DNA of 55,839 nt from Polaribacter sp. IC066 (GCF_007997085.1 NZ_VORR01000027.1:1-55839); one strand, 5' to 3'; positions 1 to 8,870 are shown, counted from the first letter of the stretch. Numbers and translations: made by a program. Notes: generated by a model not told the origin, from the sequence alone.

Positions 1-117
1 ATTGCTTTAAACTTACTGAAAAATGAAAACTCTAAAAAACTATCTGTAAAAAGTAAAAGGCTTGAAGCTGGATGGAATGAAGACTATTTGCTCAAAATAT
101 TAAATATAAAAGTATGA
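1..117 (+). CDS. ISAs1-family transposase, C-terminal fragment (cut by window edge)
   Basis: Frame 1 is open from the first base to a TGA at 115-117 and encodes 38 residues. The segment runs ALNLLKNE..KKLSVKSKRLEAGW, followed by NEDYLLKIL near the end. I recognise this as the usual C-terminus of ISAs1-type DDE transposases, with a basic K/R-K-R-x-x-A-G-W stretch and a final Y/F-LL-x-IL. The catalytic core lies outside the window, so it cannot be told whether the element is intact. The bases just after the stop (TGCCCTG at 121-127) fit the right terminal inverted repeat expected for an ISAs1 element, whose ends begin CAGGG when read inward. A tandem repeat begins at the very next base. The family call rests on recognition of a short tail only. 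Confidence 0.65.
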   Translation: MALNLLKNENSKKLSVKSKRLEAGWNEDYLLKILNIKV

Positions 118-127
118 TTCTGCCCTG

Positions 128-560
128 ACTGTCACATCGAGTGATTTTGCTTTTTCGCAAAATTGTATCGAGATGCTTTTTGTTATGATCGAGATAATTT
201 TGTTATTAGCTTGGAGGATGAAGTACATTTTATACAATGTCTTTGATAAAAAATTCCTGAAAAAATAAATTTTGAGCAAACGGATAGCAGGTCTTTTTAC
301 CGCTACTAGTTGCGCACTGTCAAATCGAGTGATTTTGCTTTTTCGCAAAATTGTATCGAGATGTTTTTTGTTATGAGCGAAATAGTTTTGTTATAAGTTT
401 AGACGATGAGGTACATTTTACACAATGTCTTTGATAAAAAATTCCTAAAAAAATAAATTTTCAGCAAACAGATAGCAGCTATTCTTATAGCTACTAGTTG
501 CGCACTGTCACATCGAGTGATTTTGTTTTTTCGCAAAATTGTATCGAGATGTTTTTTTTT
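128..560. repeat. 188-bp tandem repeat, 2.3 copies
   Basis: Three copies of a block starting ACTGTCA begin at 128, 316 and 504, exactly 188 bp apart. The first two are full length and differ by scattered substitutions. The third stops at a T-run near 555-560. Each unit opens with a palindromic segment (TCGAGTGATTTTG ... CAAAATTGTATCGA, about 35 bp) followed by about 150 bp of unique AT-rich sequence ending CTACTAGTTGCGC. I see no believable coding frame in the unit. The left edge of the array coincides with the presumed right end of the ISAs1-like element, as if the element had inserted into or truncated the array. Confidence 0.9.
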
Positions 561-870
561 ATTAAAAGACTTAATAACGAAAAGTTAACTTTATAAAGCC
601 GTAAAAGAATTAACCTCAAAAATTTTTTTTGACTATGTCGAAAAACACTGTTATCTCATTCAATTTTTTTTAAAGGTTCTAATTTACAAACGCTCGAAAA
701 ATTTTTATCAGGAAAGAATTATTCAAATCTAAAATTATGTTTAAACGACCTTTAACTATAAAACGTTGTTTAAGTACTTGTTAGAAAGCATCACCAAGTA
801 TCCTTAAAAAAGAGAATAATTTATGTACAAAGTATCATCTTTTAAATGATAAAACTTCTTTAACAAGTTT
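561..870. other. gene-free AT-rich stretch
   Basis: About 310 bases between the tandem repeat and the structured element. I find no open frame with a family resemblance, no strong hairpin followed by a T-run, and no further copy of the 188-bp unit. It lies downstream of the minus-strand mgtE gene. Confidence 0.6.
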
Positions 871-939
871 AGCCCTGATTGAAACGGCATCCTTTTTGTT
901 TTTCACAAAAAGATATAGTTGAAAGCAGGAAATAGCTTC
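871..939 (+). other. structured intergenic element (AGCCCTGATTGAAACGGCAT type)
   Basis: The segment opens AGCCCTGATTGAAACGGCAT, holds a hairpin CTTTTTGT...ACAAAAAG (about 892-911), and ends with GATATAGTTGAAAGCAGGAA and AGCTTC. From memory, nearly the same block recurs between genes in many Flavobacteriaceae genomes, which points to a repeated or structured RNA-like element rather than chance sequence. Its function is unknown to me. It sits 15 bases downstream of the mgtE stop codon (mgtE is on the minus strand), so it could be a 3' element of that transcript or an independent plus-strand element; the strand given is arbitrary. Confidence 0.45.
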
Positions 940-953
940 AAAAAAGAAAATTT

Positions 954-2303
954 CTAAATTCCTAAAATCATTTTTGCAATCATAAAATAAATTAGAATTC
1001 CGAAAATATCGTTTGAGGTTGTTATAAATGGTCCTGTTGCAATTGCAGGGTCTATACCTCGTTTATTTAAAAATAAAGGTACAAACGTACCAATTAAACC
1101 CGCAACAATGATCACAATTACTAAAGACGCCGAAATAGCCAAAGCTGTGTTTATTTTACCTTCATAAGCCCACACAAAAAAGAATAGAAAAAGGGCTAAA
1201 ATAAAGCCATTTAAAGCCGCTAAAAGCATTTCTTTAATCAATCTTTTATAGACACTACCTTTTATGTCGTCGTTGGCTAAACCTTGCACAATAATTGCGG
1301 ATGATTGCACGCCAACATTACCTGCCATGGCAGCAATTAGGGGTGTAAAAAAGAATAAAACGGCATTTTCTTCAAAAGTATTTTCAAAAAGACCCATAAT
1401 TAAAAAAGCACCAACACCGCCAAGTAAGCCTAAAAATAACCAAGGTAAGCGGGCTTTTGTAAGCGCTAGAATACTATCGTCAGAATCTACATCTTGTGTT
1501 AAACCAGCAGCCATTTGGTAATCTTTTTCTGCTTCTTCTTTTAAAACATCTACAATATCATCAATGGTAATTCTACCCAATAATACGTTTTGATCATTTA
1601 CAACAGGTATGGCCTCTAAATCGTATTTTGCCATGATTCTTGCAACTTCATAATCGTTTTCGTACACGTTTACAGCATCTACAGTCGCTTTAGAAATATC
1701 GGCAATTTGCTGGTCAGATTTTGCAATAATTAAATCTTTTAAAGACAAACGGCCAACCAATTTATCTTCTTTATCTACCACATAAATAGAGTGCACTCGG
1801 GTTACTTCTTTTGCTTGGCCTCTAATTCTGCGCATACAGCCGGCAACGGTCCAAGTTTCATATACTTTTACGAGTTCTTTTGCCATTAAGGCGCCTGCTG
1901 TATTATCTGCATAAGACAATAATTCTTTTATATCGGCAGCTAACTCTAGATCTTCAAGTGCGTTAATAACACGTATTTGTCTTTCTTCAGAAAGTTCGCC
2001 AATAATATCTGCGGCATCATCAGAATCCATTTCACCAACTTCGTTTGCAATTTCTTTTGCAGATAAGTTTTCAAGGATTTTTTCACGCGTAACTTCATCG
2101 ATCTCTGTTAAAATTTCAGATGTTTTTTCGCTGTCTAAAAGTTTGATAATATAAATTGCCTCATCAAAATCTACTTCATCTAAAAGTTCTGCAATATCTG
2201 CAAAATGCACTTCAGAAAATAATGTTGTTATCTCTGTATGCTTATTAGAAATGATTAGTTCAGAAAGGTGGTCTAAAAATTTATCGGTAATTTCAAATAC
2301 CAT
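954..2303 (-). CDS. mgtE: Magnesium transporter MgtE
   Basis: A 449-residue protein, the usual MgtE length. It mediates channel-like Mg2+ uptake across the inner membrane, gated by cytosolic Mg2+. Domain order: an acidic helical MgtE N-domain (about 1-130, with [10 protein letters not shown] typical of its Mg-sensing face), two CBS domains (about 135-255), a connecting helix, and five membrane helices from about 285. The pore-region motif [17 protein letters not shown] (about residue 345) and the TSNDIFG loop near the C-terminus, which contributes the conserved pore aspartate, are both present. The start overlaps the end of rsmA by 11 bases, so the two genes are translationally coupled and share the rsmA promoter. 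No leader riboswitch is possible because the upstream DNA is coding. Confidence 0.95.
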   Translation of the reverse strand: MVFEITDKFLDHLSELIISNKHTEITTLFSEVHFADIAELLDEVDFDEAIYIIKLLDSEKTSEILTEIDEVTREKILENLSAKEIANEVGEMDSDDAADIIGELSEERQIRVINALEDLELAADIKELLSYADNTAGALMAKELVKVYETWTVAGCMRRIRGQAKEVTRVHSIYVVDKEDKLVGRLSLKDLIIAKSDQQIADISKATVDAVNVYENDYEVARIMAKYDLEAIPVVNDQNVLLGRITIDDIVDVLKEEAEKDYQMAAGLTQDVDSDDSILALTKARLPWLFLGLLGGVGAFLIMGLFENTFEENAVLFFFTPLIAAMAGNVGVQSSAIIVQGLANDDIKGSVYKRLIKEMLLAALNGFILALFLFFFVWAYEGKINTALAISASLVIVIIVAGLIGTFVPLFLNKRGIDPAIATGPFITTSNDIFGILIYFMIAKMILGI

Positions 2304-3096
2304 TCGCTGCTAATTTTTGAGTGAGTACAATAAACTCTTTAACTGATAATTGTTCTGGTCTTTTCGCAAAGATGGGTTCTTCTTTTAAAGAATCTGATAG
2401 GTTAAAAGACTTTAAACTAGAACGCAGCATTTTTCTACGTTGATTAAAAGCGGTTTTAACCACTCTAAAAAACAACTTTTCATCTACAGGAAGCGAGTAA
2501 TCTTTTTTTCTGATGAATCGTATTACGCCAGAATCTACCTTTGGAGGCGGATCAAAAACGGTTGGTGGTACTGTAAACAAATACTCAACATCAAAAAAAG
2601 CTTGCGTTAAAACAGATAGAATTCCGTATACTTTAGAGCCTTCTTTTTCTGCAATTCTTTTGGCAACTTCTTTTTGAAACATCCCTGCAAATTCTGGTAC
2701 AAATTCTCTATTTTCTATGGCTTTAAAAACAATTTGAGTAGAAATATTATATGGAAAATTGCCAATAATGGCTACTTGCTTTTTTGGGAAAATTTCTTGA
2801 ATTTCTTTCTTTAAAAAATCGCCTTCTATAATTTCAAATTTTTCTTTGGATGTATTTAAGTTGAGCTGTTCTATCGGGAAAACGTCTCTTAAATACGCTA
2901 CCGACTCGCGGTCTAATTCCATGACCGTGATTTTTGGTTTTTTTTGCAGTAAATACTTGGTTAAAACGCCCATTCCTGGACCAATTTCCAAGACATCATC
3001 GTACCCTGTTTCTGTTAAGGCATCTGCAATATCTTTTGCAATGCTTTCATCTTTTAAAAAATGCTGACCTAAATGTTTTTTTGCTTTTACAGACAC
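2293..3096 (-). CDS. rsmA: 16S rRNA (adenine(1518)-N6/adenine(1519)-N6)-dimethyltransferase
   Basis: A 267-residue RsmA/KsgA enzyme that dimethylates two adjacent adenines in the 3' hairpin of 16S rRNA during small-subunit maturation, using S-adenosylmethionine. It starts with the family hallmark [11 protein letters not shown], has the SAM-binding motif [11 protein letters not shown] (about 37-47), and the catalytic motif GNFPYNIS (NFPY, about 113-120). The helical C-domain contains FNQRRKMLR. All expected motifs are intact. A TAnnTTTG box lies about 25 bases upstream of the start. The gene is divergent from the outer-membrane protein gene at 3180 and overlaps mgtE downstream. Confidence 0.97.
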   Translation of the reverse strand: MSVKAKKHLGQHFLKDESIAKDIADALTETGYDDVLEIGPGMGVLTKYLLQKKPKITVMELDRESVAYLRDVFPIEQLNLNTSKEKFEIIEGDFLKKEIQEIFPKKQVAIIGNFPYNISTQIVFKAIENREFVPEFAGMFQKEVAKRIAEKEGSKVYGILSVLTQAFFDVEYLFTVPPTVFDPPPKVDSGVIRFIRKKDYSLPVDEKLFFRVVKTAFNQRRKMLRSSLKSFNLSDSLKEEPIFAKRPEQLSVKEFIVLTQKLAANGI

Positions 3097-3121
3097 ATGT
3101 GTTCTTTTTAATCTTCTGAAA

Positions 3122-3129
3122 CAAATATA
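3122..3129 (-). promoter_or_regulatory. Bacteroidetes-type -7 box upstream of rsmA
   Basis: On the minus strand the sequence reads TATATTTG, an exact match to TAnnTTTG. It ends 25 bases before the rsmA ATG. I see no clear TTG -33 element at the right spacing, so this is a half-supported promoter. Confidence 0.45.
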
Positions 3130-3179
3130 CAGGTATTGTCGGCATAATTATTGGTGAATGGCCTTTTAAATCAACCAAA

Positions 3180-4013
3180 ATGTGTAAAAAAATTCTCTTC
3201 ATTACGCTCTTTTTATTCAGCTTTAGCAGCATTTCGTTTTCTCAAGAAGGAAAATTAGACAAAGGAAAAAAGAGTTTAAAAGACCAAAAATCAACTGGGA
3301 ATATTGGAAAAAGGACTTCTAAAACTACAAGTTCTAACAATAATGATATTCAAATTGAAAACCCTCTTGCAAGAATTTTGTGGTTTGCTGCTGCCTATAC
3401 GGCTTATGGGTTGGCTATAGAATCTCCTTGGGAGTTTAACGGCAACATGCATGATGCAGAAATTTCTAATTATCCTTACAAAGAGCAACGTTATGGTAAT
3501 TTTATTTATACAGATTCCATGAATTATAAGATTAGCAGATTTGATGTTACGAACAATTTTGTAAGAGAAAACAGCAATTTATATGGCAACAATTTGGGCG
3601 TTAATTTTCGTTTTTTAAAACGTTTTGCTTTGGATGTTGATTATCTGTATTTATCGGAAAACGTAAATAATACAACCGATAATTTTTCGTTGTATTCAGC
3701 TCTTATAAATTATTACAGAATAAGAACACAAAGGTTTGAAGCTTGGTTTGGTTTGGGAATAATGCATGTTGGTAGCGATGTTGATAAAACTGGTTTTGGT
3801 TTGGGTTTTGGTGCAGAATTATTTGTGGCAAAACCAATTAGTATCGATTTTTCTCATAAATGGACGAGCATTAATCAGCAAGAAGTGCATAAAACGAAAG
3901 TGCTTTTAAAATATCATATAAAGAATTATCATATTTCATCTGGTTATGAACATTTTAAAATTGGTGTTTCTAAAATTGATGCTTTTTCTATTGGGTTGGG
4001 TGCTAGTTTTTAG
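3180..4013 (+). CDS. Putative outer-membrane beta-barrel protein
   Basis: A 277-residue protein of unknown specific function. A clear signal peptide (MCKKILFITLFLFSFSSISFSQ, cut after the Q-like end) is followed by a Lys/Ser-rich linker (about 25-55). The rest consists of alternating hydrophobic strands with many aromatic residues (YLYLSENV, FEAWFGLGIMHVG, GFGLGFGAELFV) and a final phenylalanine (IGLGASF), which is the outer-membrane insertion signal of beta-barrels. The annotation is therefore by architecture, not by a named family. It is alone on the plus strand and divergent from rsmA, only 83 bases from that start. Confidence 0.7.
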   Translation: MCKKILFITLFLFSFSSISFSQEGKLDKGKKSLKDQKSTGNIGKRTSKTTSSNNNDIQIENPLARILWFAAAYTAYGLAIESPWEFNGNMHDAEISNYPYKEQRYGNFIYTDSMNYKISRFDVTNNFVRENSNLYGNNLGVNFRFLKRFALDVDYLYLSENVNNTTDNFSLYSALINYYRIRTQRFEAWFGLGIMHVGSDVDKTGFGLGFGAELFVAKPISIDFSHKWTSINQQEVHKTKVLLKYHIKNYHISSGYEHFKIGVSKIDAFSIGLGASF

Positions 4014-4290
4014 GATAGAAGTTATGTACTTAAAAGTATTTTGAGAATTTTAGTTTACCGAATGTCAGTGAGAACTTGCCGAAGACTTTCTTTTGTATTT
4101 TGAAAAGTTTATAGAGCTATTTTTATTTTAAACTGTGTTTAAGATTTAGATTTTAAAATTCTTTATTGCTAAAGTCGAAAAGACAATTTATGCAACGAAT
4201 GTCGGTTAGAGCATTTCGAAGAGTTTAAGTCTCTGGCAATGGTTCGGCTATAAAAAAATGATTTTCATAAAATTTAGTACATTTTTAGCA
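4014..4290. repeat. intergenic region with two degenerate dispersed repeats
   Basis: This gap holds two related short blocks, about 4058-4090 (CGAATGTCAGTGAGAACTTG then CCGAAGACTTTC) and about 4196-4226 (CGAATGTCGGTTAGAGCATT then TCGAAGAG). They resemble the dispersed TGTCA...TCGAAG intergenic repeats of flavobacterial genomes. I find no gene in it. Confidence 0.4.
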
Positions 4291-4470
4291 TCAATCTTTT
4301 ATAGAAAAATAAATCAATAAAACACCAAAGCCTAATCCGCAAAGAATACCACCATAAGTTTCATGCGGTTCTGTTCCGTAAAATAGATATCCCATAAGAG
4401 CACCTGAAATTAATAATAGAATCCCTAAAACTAGCACTAAATTTCTATTTCGATAAAAGAATCTTTTCAT
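4291..4470 (-). CDS. Small two-helix membrane protein (59 aa)
   Basis: A 59-codon frame from ATG at 4470 to TGA at 4291. It encodes MKRFFYRNRN followed by a hydrophobic helix (LVLVLGILLLISGALMGYLF), a short polar loop (YGTEPHETYG) and a second helix (GILCGLGFGVLLIYF). A basic N-terminus with two membrane helices is the pattern of a real small inner-membrane protein. The start is one base after the stop of the DUF4286 gene, so the two are surely co-transcribed. Function unknown. Confidence 0.7.
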   Translation of the reverse strand: MKRFFYRNRNLVLVLGILLLISGALMGYLFYGTEPHETYGGILCGLGFGVLLIYFSIKD

Positions 4471-4471
4471 T

Positions 4472-4801
4472 TTAATCGCTCACATTTGTAGGATAAAATT
4501 CCTTGATTATTCTTAACTCTGTTCTAAAAGCTAGCATTTTACTGCCGAATTTTTTGAGACTTTCTGCTTTTAATTTATCAGCATCTTCTTTGTAGTAAGC
4601 TTCTAAATCTTCTTTAGAATTTGCAGTATACTGAATGGAATAGGTTTTGCCGCCCATATCTTCTTCAACCAAAACTTCTGTGAATTTTGCAGAGATAAAT
4701 TTGCCGGTGTTTAAAACATCAGGAATATGCGTTTCCATAAAAGTTAACCATTCTTCATGAACCGTTTCATCAATGTTTATTGTTACGTTGTATATGTACA
4801 T
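4472..4801 (-). CDS. DUF4286 family protein
   Basis: A 109-residue soluble protein. The N-terminus MYIYNVTINIDETVHEEWLT (about 1-20), then the HIPDVLNTGKF segment and the SIQYTANSKEDLEAYY segment (about 75-90), are characteristic of DUF4286, a small dimeric alpha/beta-barrel-like family found throughout Bacteroidetes with no assigned reaction. The length is as expected. It is followed after one base by the 59-aa membrane protein gene. It lies 96 bases downstream of the TPR gene start, which is on the same strand but not downstream of it in transcription order; the TPR gene at 4898-6706 is transcribed toward this gene and could read through. Confidence 0.85.
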   Translation of the reverse strand: MYIYNVTINIDETVHEEWLTFMETHIPDVLNTGKFISAKFTEVLVEEDMGGKTYSIQYTANSKEDLEAYYKEDADKLKAESLKKFGSKMLAFRTELRIIKEFYPTNVSD

Positions 4802-4897
4802 TTGTTTAGTTGTTGGTGATTAGTGGTTCGTTTTTATTTGCAATGCTGGTTTTAATATCTTTGGATAAACAATAGACCAAAAACAAATAACCAGAAA

Positions 4898-6706
4898 CTA
4901 TATAGTATCTCCTCTCAATTTTCTAAATTTTTTTCTAGCCTCTACCAAATAAATACTAGAAGGAAGTTCAAAAATTATTTTCTGATAATATTCTTGTGCT
5001 TTTTCGATGTTGTTTAAATTATAATGATACATTTCTGCCATCATAAAATACACATCATCCGTTAAAATACCTTGATTATCAGCAGCAATAATTTTTTCTA
5101 AACTTACAATAGCTTCTTCATATTTTCTCAACTTACTGTATAGTTTTGCCTGCAAAAACAAGACATCATCATAAATAACTTCACCCGGAATTAAGCCATT
5201 CATAAAAATGTCTTTGGATGTAAACAAATCAGAAATTTCTTGTAGAGCTTTCTCGTTTTTATTTTGATACGCAAAAAGTTCTGCCTTTGCCAACTGTTTT
5301 AAACCAGACGGAATAGAATCTACCGGTTCATTGTCTGTAATTCTTAAAAATAAATCTACGGCGTCATTTGCAATTAACTGGGTTGTAGAGCCTTTTAATA
5401 CCTTTAATTGTGCTTTTGCCCAAGTAAAATCGCCTTTAAAATAACTAGTTTGGGCAACTTTAAAACGGGCTTGTTGCGCTAATTCGTGGTTTTTTAATTG
5501 TGTTTGAATTTGAGAAAAATAAATTAATGCTTTGTTAAACATTCCTCTAAAAACCAAGACATCGCCCAGTTTCAATTTTATTCTTGCTTCGTCAAATTTA
5601 GACGATGAATAGCTGATTGCTTCCTCTAAAACAGCAGTTGCTTGTTCGGGTTCATTTTTAGAAAAGGTTAAAAAATCTGCATATTCAACGAGTATCTCTA
5701 TGGTTTGTGTGTTTTTTCCAAATTGCGTAAATAAGGATTGAAATAAGTTTTCAGTTTCGGGGTTTTCAGTAACTACTGCAATTTTTGCCAAATATAAATT
5801 AGCTTCAATTTTTTCTTCTATTAAGAATGATTTTTCAGCAACAAAATCAAAACATTGTTGCGCTGTTTCGTAGCCTTTATTTTCAAACGCTAATGTACCC
5901 AAACTAAAAATTTCTGATACGTCTGTAGGATTTCTTTGATACAAAGCTTTTTCTTGAATCAACGCTTTCCCATATTCTTTTTGTTGCGAAAAAAACCAAC
6001 TTAATAAGATGTTCCATTCATCTTTTGGGTTACTCGCCGCCTTTCTTAAAAGGGTCTTTCTAAATAAAATATTGGTTTCACTTTCTGCATCATCCGTTAT
6101 GTATTTGCTTGTATAGCGTTGAATTAGGTTTAGGTAACTACTGTTTTTATCAAGTAAATTAATATACGATTCAAACATTTCCTTAAAATCGCCTTTTTCT
6201 CCGTAAATCTGTGCTATTTGGAAATTATAGTTGGCATTATCATTCTTTTCCATGGCTTTTTCATAAGATAAAATCGCATAATCAAGCAAATTATACTCTT
6301 TAAAAAGACGGCCGATAATGCCGGCATATGACTCATTTTTATCCAAAGAATTTATAGCTTTATCGTAATAAATTATGGCTTGTTCCTTTAACTGTTGACG
6401 GTCATAATTATAGCCTAAAAAAATATTTAAATACGTTTGATTAGGACTTTTTTGAAGCTTCTTTTTTAATAAATCTTCAGCAATTTTAAAGTCATTTGTT
6501 TCTTGGTAACAACTAATTAATCGATTTAAGTAAGAAGTATTAAAAGGACTTTTATCATACAATTTCTTATAAATTTGAGTCGCTTTTTCATACTCTCCTT
6601 CTCTATAGTAGGTTTCTGCTAAAAAAAAAGTATTCTGATCTTCTTCTTCTTGACTAAAAGTAAAGGTGCTGTAAATCAGAAATATAAGTACAATAAGTTT
6701 TTTCAT
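4898..6706 (-). CDS. Secreted tetratricopeptide-repeat protein
   Basis: A 602-residue protein exported by a signal peptide (MKKLIVLIFLIYSTFTFSQ). Essentially the whole mature protein is helical TPR repeats. Examples are FLAETYYREGEYEKATQIY near the N-terminus, ALIYFSQIQTQLKNHELAQ in the middle, and FMMAEMYHYNLNNIEKAQEYY at the end. Such proteins are periplasmic interaction scaffolds; no enzyme motif is present. A frame extension to 6715 would begin with TTG inside a TATCTTTG promoter box (6713-6720), so I take the ATG at 6706. That leaves almost no 5' leader. No partner is evident from the neighbours. Confidence 0.85.
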   Translation of the reverse strand: MKKLIVLIFLIYSTFTFSQEEEDQNTFFLAETYYREGEYEKATQIYKKLYDKSPFNTSYLNRLISCYQETNDFKIAEDLLKKKLQKSPNQTYLNIFLGYNYDRQQLKEQAIIYYDKAINSLDKNESYAGIIGRLFKEYNLLDYAILSYEKAMEKNDNANYNFQIAQIYGEKGDFKEMFESYINLLDKNSSYLNLIQRYTSKYITDDAESETNILFRKTLLRKAASNPKDEWNILLSWFFSQQKEYGKALIQEKALYQRNPTDVSEIFSLGTLAFENKGYETAQQCFDFVAEKSFLIEEKIEANLYLAKIAVVTENPETENLFQSLFTQFGKNTQTIEILVEYADFLTFSKNEPEQATAVLEEAISYSSSKFDEARIKLKLGDVLVFRGMFNKALIYFSQIQTQLKNHELAQQARFKVAQTSYFKGDFTWAKAQLKVLKGSTTQLIANDAVDLFLRITDNEPVDSIPSGLKQLAKAELFAYQNKNEKALQEISDLFTSKDIFMNGLIPGEVIYDDVLFLQAKLYSKLRKYEEAIVSLEKIIAADNQGILTDDVYFMMAEMYHYNLNNIEKAQEYYQKIIFELPSSIYLVEARKKFRKLRGDTI

Positions 6707-6712
6707 AAGATT

Positions 6713-6720
6713 CAAAGATA
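6713..6720 (-). promoter_or_regulatory. -7 box of the TPR gene, next to its start codon
   Basis: TATCTTTG on the minus strand matches TAnnTTTG and ends 6 bases before the ATG at 6706. Transcription would begin at or just before the start codon, giving a leaderless or nearly leaderless mRNA. Confidence 0.5.
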
Positions 6721-6830
6721 CTTAACAAAAATGTTAAAATTTTATTAAACCAAGCTTATTTGAAGCATTTCTTTGTAACATTTTGGCATGGATATTGTCT
6801 AAAGAGTAAATAATCAATTAAAATCATAAA

Positions 6831-6974
6831 ATGATCGACTTAACCAACAAATACGAAATCGCGAAACAAAGTTCTATGATGTTTATGCAAAACGGCCAAA
6901 TAAGTGCTTATTTACAGGCGCTTTTAGAAATGAATAAATACAAACGATTAATGATTGCGGTGGTTTCAAATTAA
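6831..6974 (+). CDS. Conserved-looking 47-aa small protein
   Basis: ATG at 6831 to TAA at 6972-6974. The peptide begins MIDLTNKYEIAKQSSMMFMQ and ends KYKRLMIAVVSN. It is amphipathic, lysine-rich in the second half, with no signal or membrane segment. I recall similar 45-50 residue proteins (TNKYE.AK.S....M..G..SAYL..L..MNKYKRLM) in other Flavobacteriaceae, which is why I list it although it is short. Function unknown. It lies alone on the plus strand, between the divergent TPR gene and serS. Confidence 0.6.
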   Translation: MIDLTNKYEIAKQSSMMFMQNGQISAYLQALLEMNKYKRLMIAVVSN

Positions 6975-7106
6975 TCAGCAGGTTTATAGTTTTCCATAAG
7001 CAGTTATTAACTGATGAAAAACACTTTTAAAATTAATTTTATCTATATTTAAAAAGTGTATTTCTTGATAATTATCGGCTAAAAACCATCAACCAAAAAC
7101 CATCAA

Positions 7107-8378
7107 CTAGATAGTATCAAATCCGCAATACGGAACTAAAACATCAGGTATTTTAATGCCATCTGCTGTTTGATAGTTTTCTAGAATCCCTGCTAAAACT
7201 CTTGGTAGCGCTAAAGAACTTCCGTTTAAAGTATGTGCAAATTCACTTTTGCCTTCTTTATTTTTAAAACGAAGTTTTAATCTATTGGCTTGAAACGTTT
7301 CAAAGTTAGAGGCAGAACTAATTTCTAACCAACGATCTTGAGCCGTAGAAAATAATTCAAAATCGAATGTTAACGCTGCTGTAAAACCAGTATCGCCGCC
7401 ACACAATCTTAAAATTCGATAGGGTAATTTTAATTCTCTTAAAATGTTTTTGATGTGTGCTACCATTCCGTCTAAAGCTTCATAAGAAGTATCAGGATGC
7501 TCAATGCGTACAATTTCTACTTTGTCAAATTGATGCAATCTGTTTAAGCCACGCACATGCGCACCATAACTTCCTGCTTCTCTTCTAAAACAAGGCGTAT
7601 AGCCCGTACAACAAATAGGAAATTCTGATTCTTGCATTAAATTGCCACGAAACATATTGGTAATCGGCACTTCTGCAGTAGGTATTAAATACAAATCATC
7701 TTCATTAGAATGATACATTTGCCCTTCTTTGTCCGGCAATTGCCCTGTTGCAGTGGCAGATTCGGCATTTACCAGATGAGGAACTTGCACTTCTGTATAC
7801 CCCGCTTCAATATTCTTATCTAAAAAATAATTGATGAGCGCACGTTGCAATCTTGCCCCTTTACCTTTGTAAACCGGAAAACCAGCACCCGCAATTTTAG
7901 TTCCTAATTCGAAATCTATAATGTCGTATTTTTTTGCTAATTCCCAGTGAGGAAGTGCATTTTCTCCTAAATCGGGAATGACTCCTTCGCTAAAAATGTT
8001 TTCATTATCTTCTACAGATTTTCCTGCTTTTACAGAAGCGTGAGGAATATTCGGAATTTGATATAAAAGTGACTGTAATTCATCTGCAAAACCAAGTAAA
8101 TTTTCAGAAAGTTCTTTAGCTTTTTCTTTTAACTGCCCTGTTTTTTCTTTTAGAATATTGGCTTTTTGTATTTCACCTGATTTGAAAAAACCTCCAATTT
8201 CTTTAGACATTTTATTAGATTCAGCCAAGGTAGTATCTAGCTCAACTTGAGTAGCTCTCCTGTTTTCATCAGCCGTTAAAACGTGTTCAATAATTGTTTC
8301 AGCATTTGCAAAATTACGTTTTGCCAATCCTTCTAAAACGGTGCTTTTATTTTCTCTAATAAACTGTACTTGTAACAT
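7107..8378 (-). CDS. serS: Seryl-tRNA synthetase
   Basis: A 423-residue class II aminoacyl-tRNA synthetase that charges tRNA-Ser (and tRNA-Sec where present). The N-terminal 110 residues form the long antiparallel coiled-coil arm that reaches the tRNA variable loop. The catalytic core shows motif 2 (CFRREAGSYG, about 275) with its ATP-binding arginines, and motif 3 (GSSLALPRVLAGILENYQ, about 385-402). The C-terminus GIKIPDVLVPYCGFDTI is typical of the Bacteroidetes enzymes. Length and motifs are complete. A TATATTTG box lies 22 bases upstream. The gene is monocistronic in appearance. Confidence 0.97.
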   Translation of the reverse strand: MLQVQFIRENKSTVLEGLAKRNFANAETIIEHVLTADENRRATQVELDTTLAESNKMSKEIGGFFKSGEIQKANILKEKTGQLKEKAKELSENLLGFADELQSLLYQIPNIPHASVKAGKSVEDNENIFSEGVIPDLGENALPHWELAKKYDIIDFELGTKIAGAGFPVYKGKGARLQRALINYFLDKNIEAGYTEVQVPHLVNAESATATGQLPDKEGQMYHSNEDDLYLIPTAEVPITNMFRGNLMQESEFPICCTGYTPCFRREAGSYGAHVRGLNRLHQFDKVEIVRIEHPDTSYEALDGMVAHIKNILRELKLPYRILRLCGGDTGFTAALTFDFELFSTAQDRWLEISSASNFETFQANRLKLRFKNKEGKSEFAHTLNGSSLALPRVLAGILENYQTADGIKIPDVLVPYCGFDTI

Positions 8379-8831
8379 TTTCTGTAAGAATTATGAAATG
8401 CAAATATATAATTTGTGAAATAATTCCGACATGAATTCACGAATTAAATAAGCTCATCTTAATCTTCCCAAAGGGAAGAAACATTCTTGTGTATTTCATC
8501 TTTGTGTAAAGGTTATTTTACACATAAATAATAGCGTAAAACTACAAACTTAATTCTTTTAAATGTTATGGAAAGAGTCAACCTAAAAGTTAGCTCAATA
8601 GTATTTCCTTAGAGTTTATAATGAGCTTAGTCGGAATAGGGAATTAAAGTGCCTTTTTTGGACGTTACCCAAAGGGTCAGGCTAGAGTTTATCTTGAGCG
8701 AAGTCGAAAGGCACTCGTTTTTTTGTAGAAAAACAAAAAAGAACTCAAACATCAGCCTGTCTTGAGCTTGACGAAAGGCTCAATCCTTAACGCAGATTCC
8801 TAGACTAACGAAAGAAATTATTTTAAATACA
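8379..8831. other. intergenic region with degenerate dispersed repeats
   Basis: No gene seen. It contains the serS -7 box (8401-8408), a small inverted repeat CTTCCCAAAGGGAAG (about 8463-8477), and two blocks of the TTGAGC-type dispersed repeat: CTTGAGCGAAGTCGAAAGGC (about 8693-8712) and CTTGAGCTTGACGAAAGGCT (about 8761-8780). Confidence 0.5.
8401..8408 (-). promoter_or_regulatory. -7 box upstream of serS
   Basis: TATATTTG on the minus strand, an exact TAnnTTTG match, 22 bases before the serS ATG. No convincing -33 TTG. Confidence 0.45.
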
Positions 8832-8870
8832 AAGACCTCACGGGTTTTTAAAACCTGTGAGGTCTTTTTT
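8832..8870. terminator. Strong bidirectional hairpin terminator
   Basis: A 17-bp stem, perfect except for one G-U pair: AAGACCTCACGGGTTTT paired with AAAACCTGTGAGGTCTT, with essentially no loop (so the tip opens), followed by T6 (8865-8870). The same GACCTCACAGG...CCTGTGAGGTC hairpin is, from memory, a recurrent terminator-like repeat in Bacteroidetes. It lies just after the frameshifted RelE-like frame on the minus strand. Confidence 0.75.

Noticed and set aside
100..348. 82-codon frame on the minus strand over the left repeat
   Set aside because: It spans the 188-bp tandem repeat and the presumed IS end, and its sequence changes meaning between repeat units; not a gene.
128..560. Possible CRISPR array
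   Set aside because: The repeating unit is 188 bp with near-identical content throughout; there are no short repeats separated by unique spacers and no cas genes.
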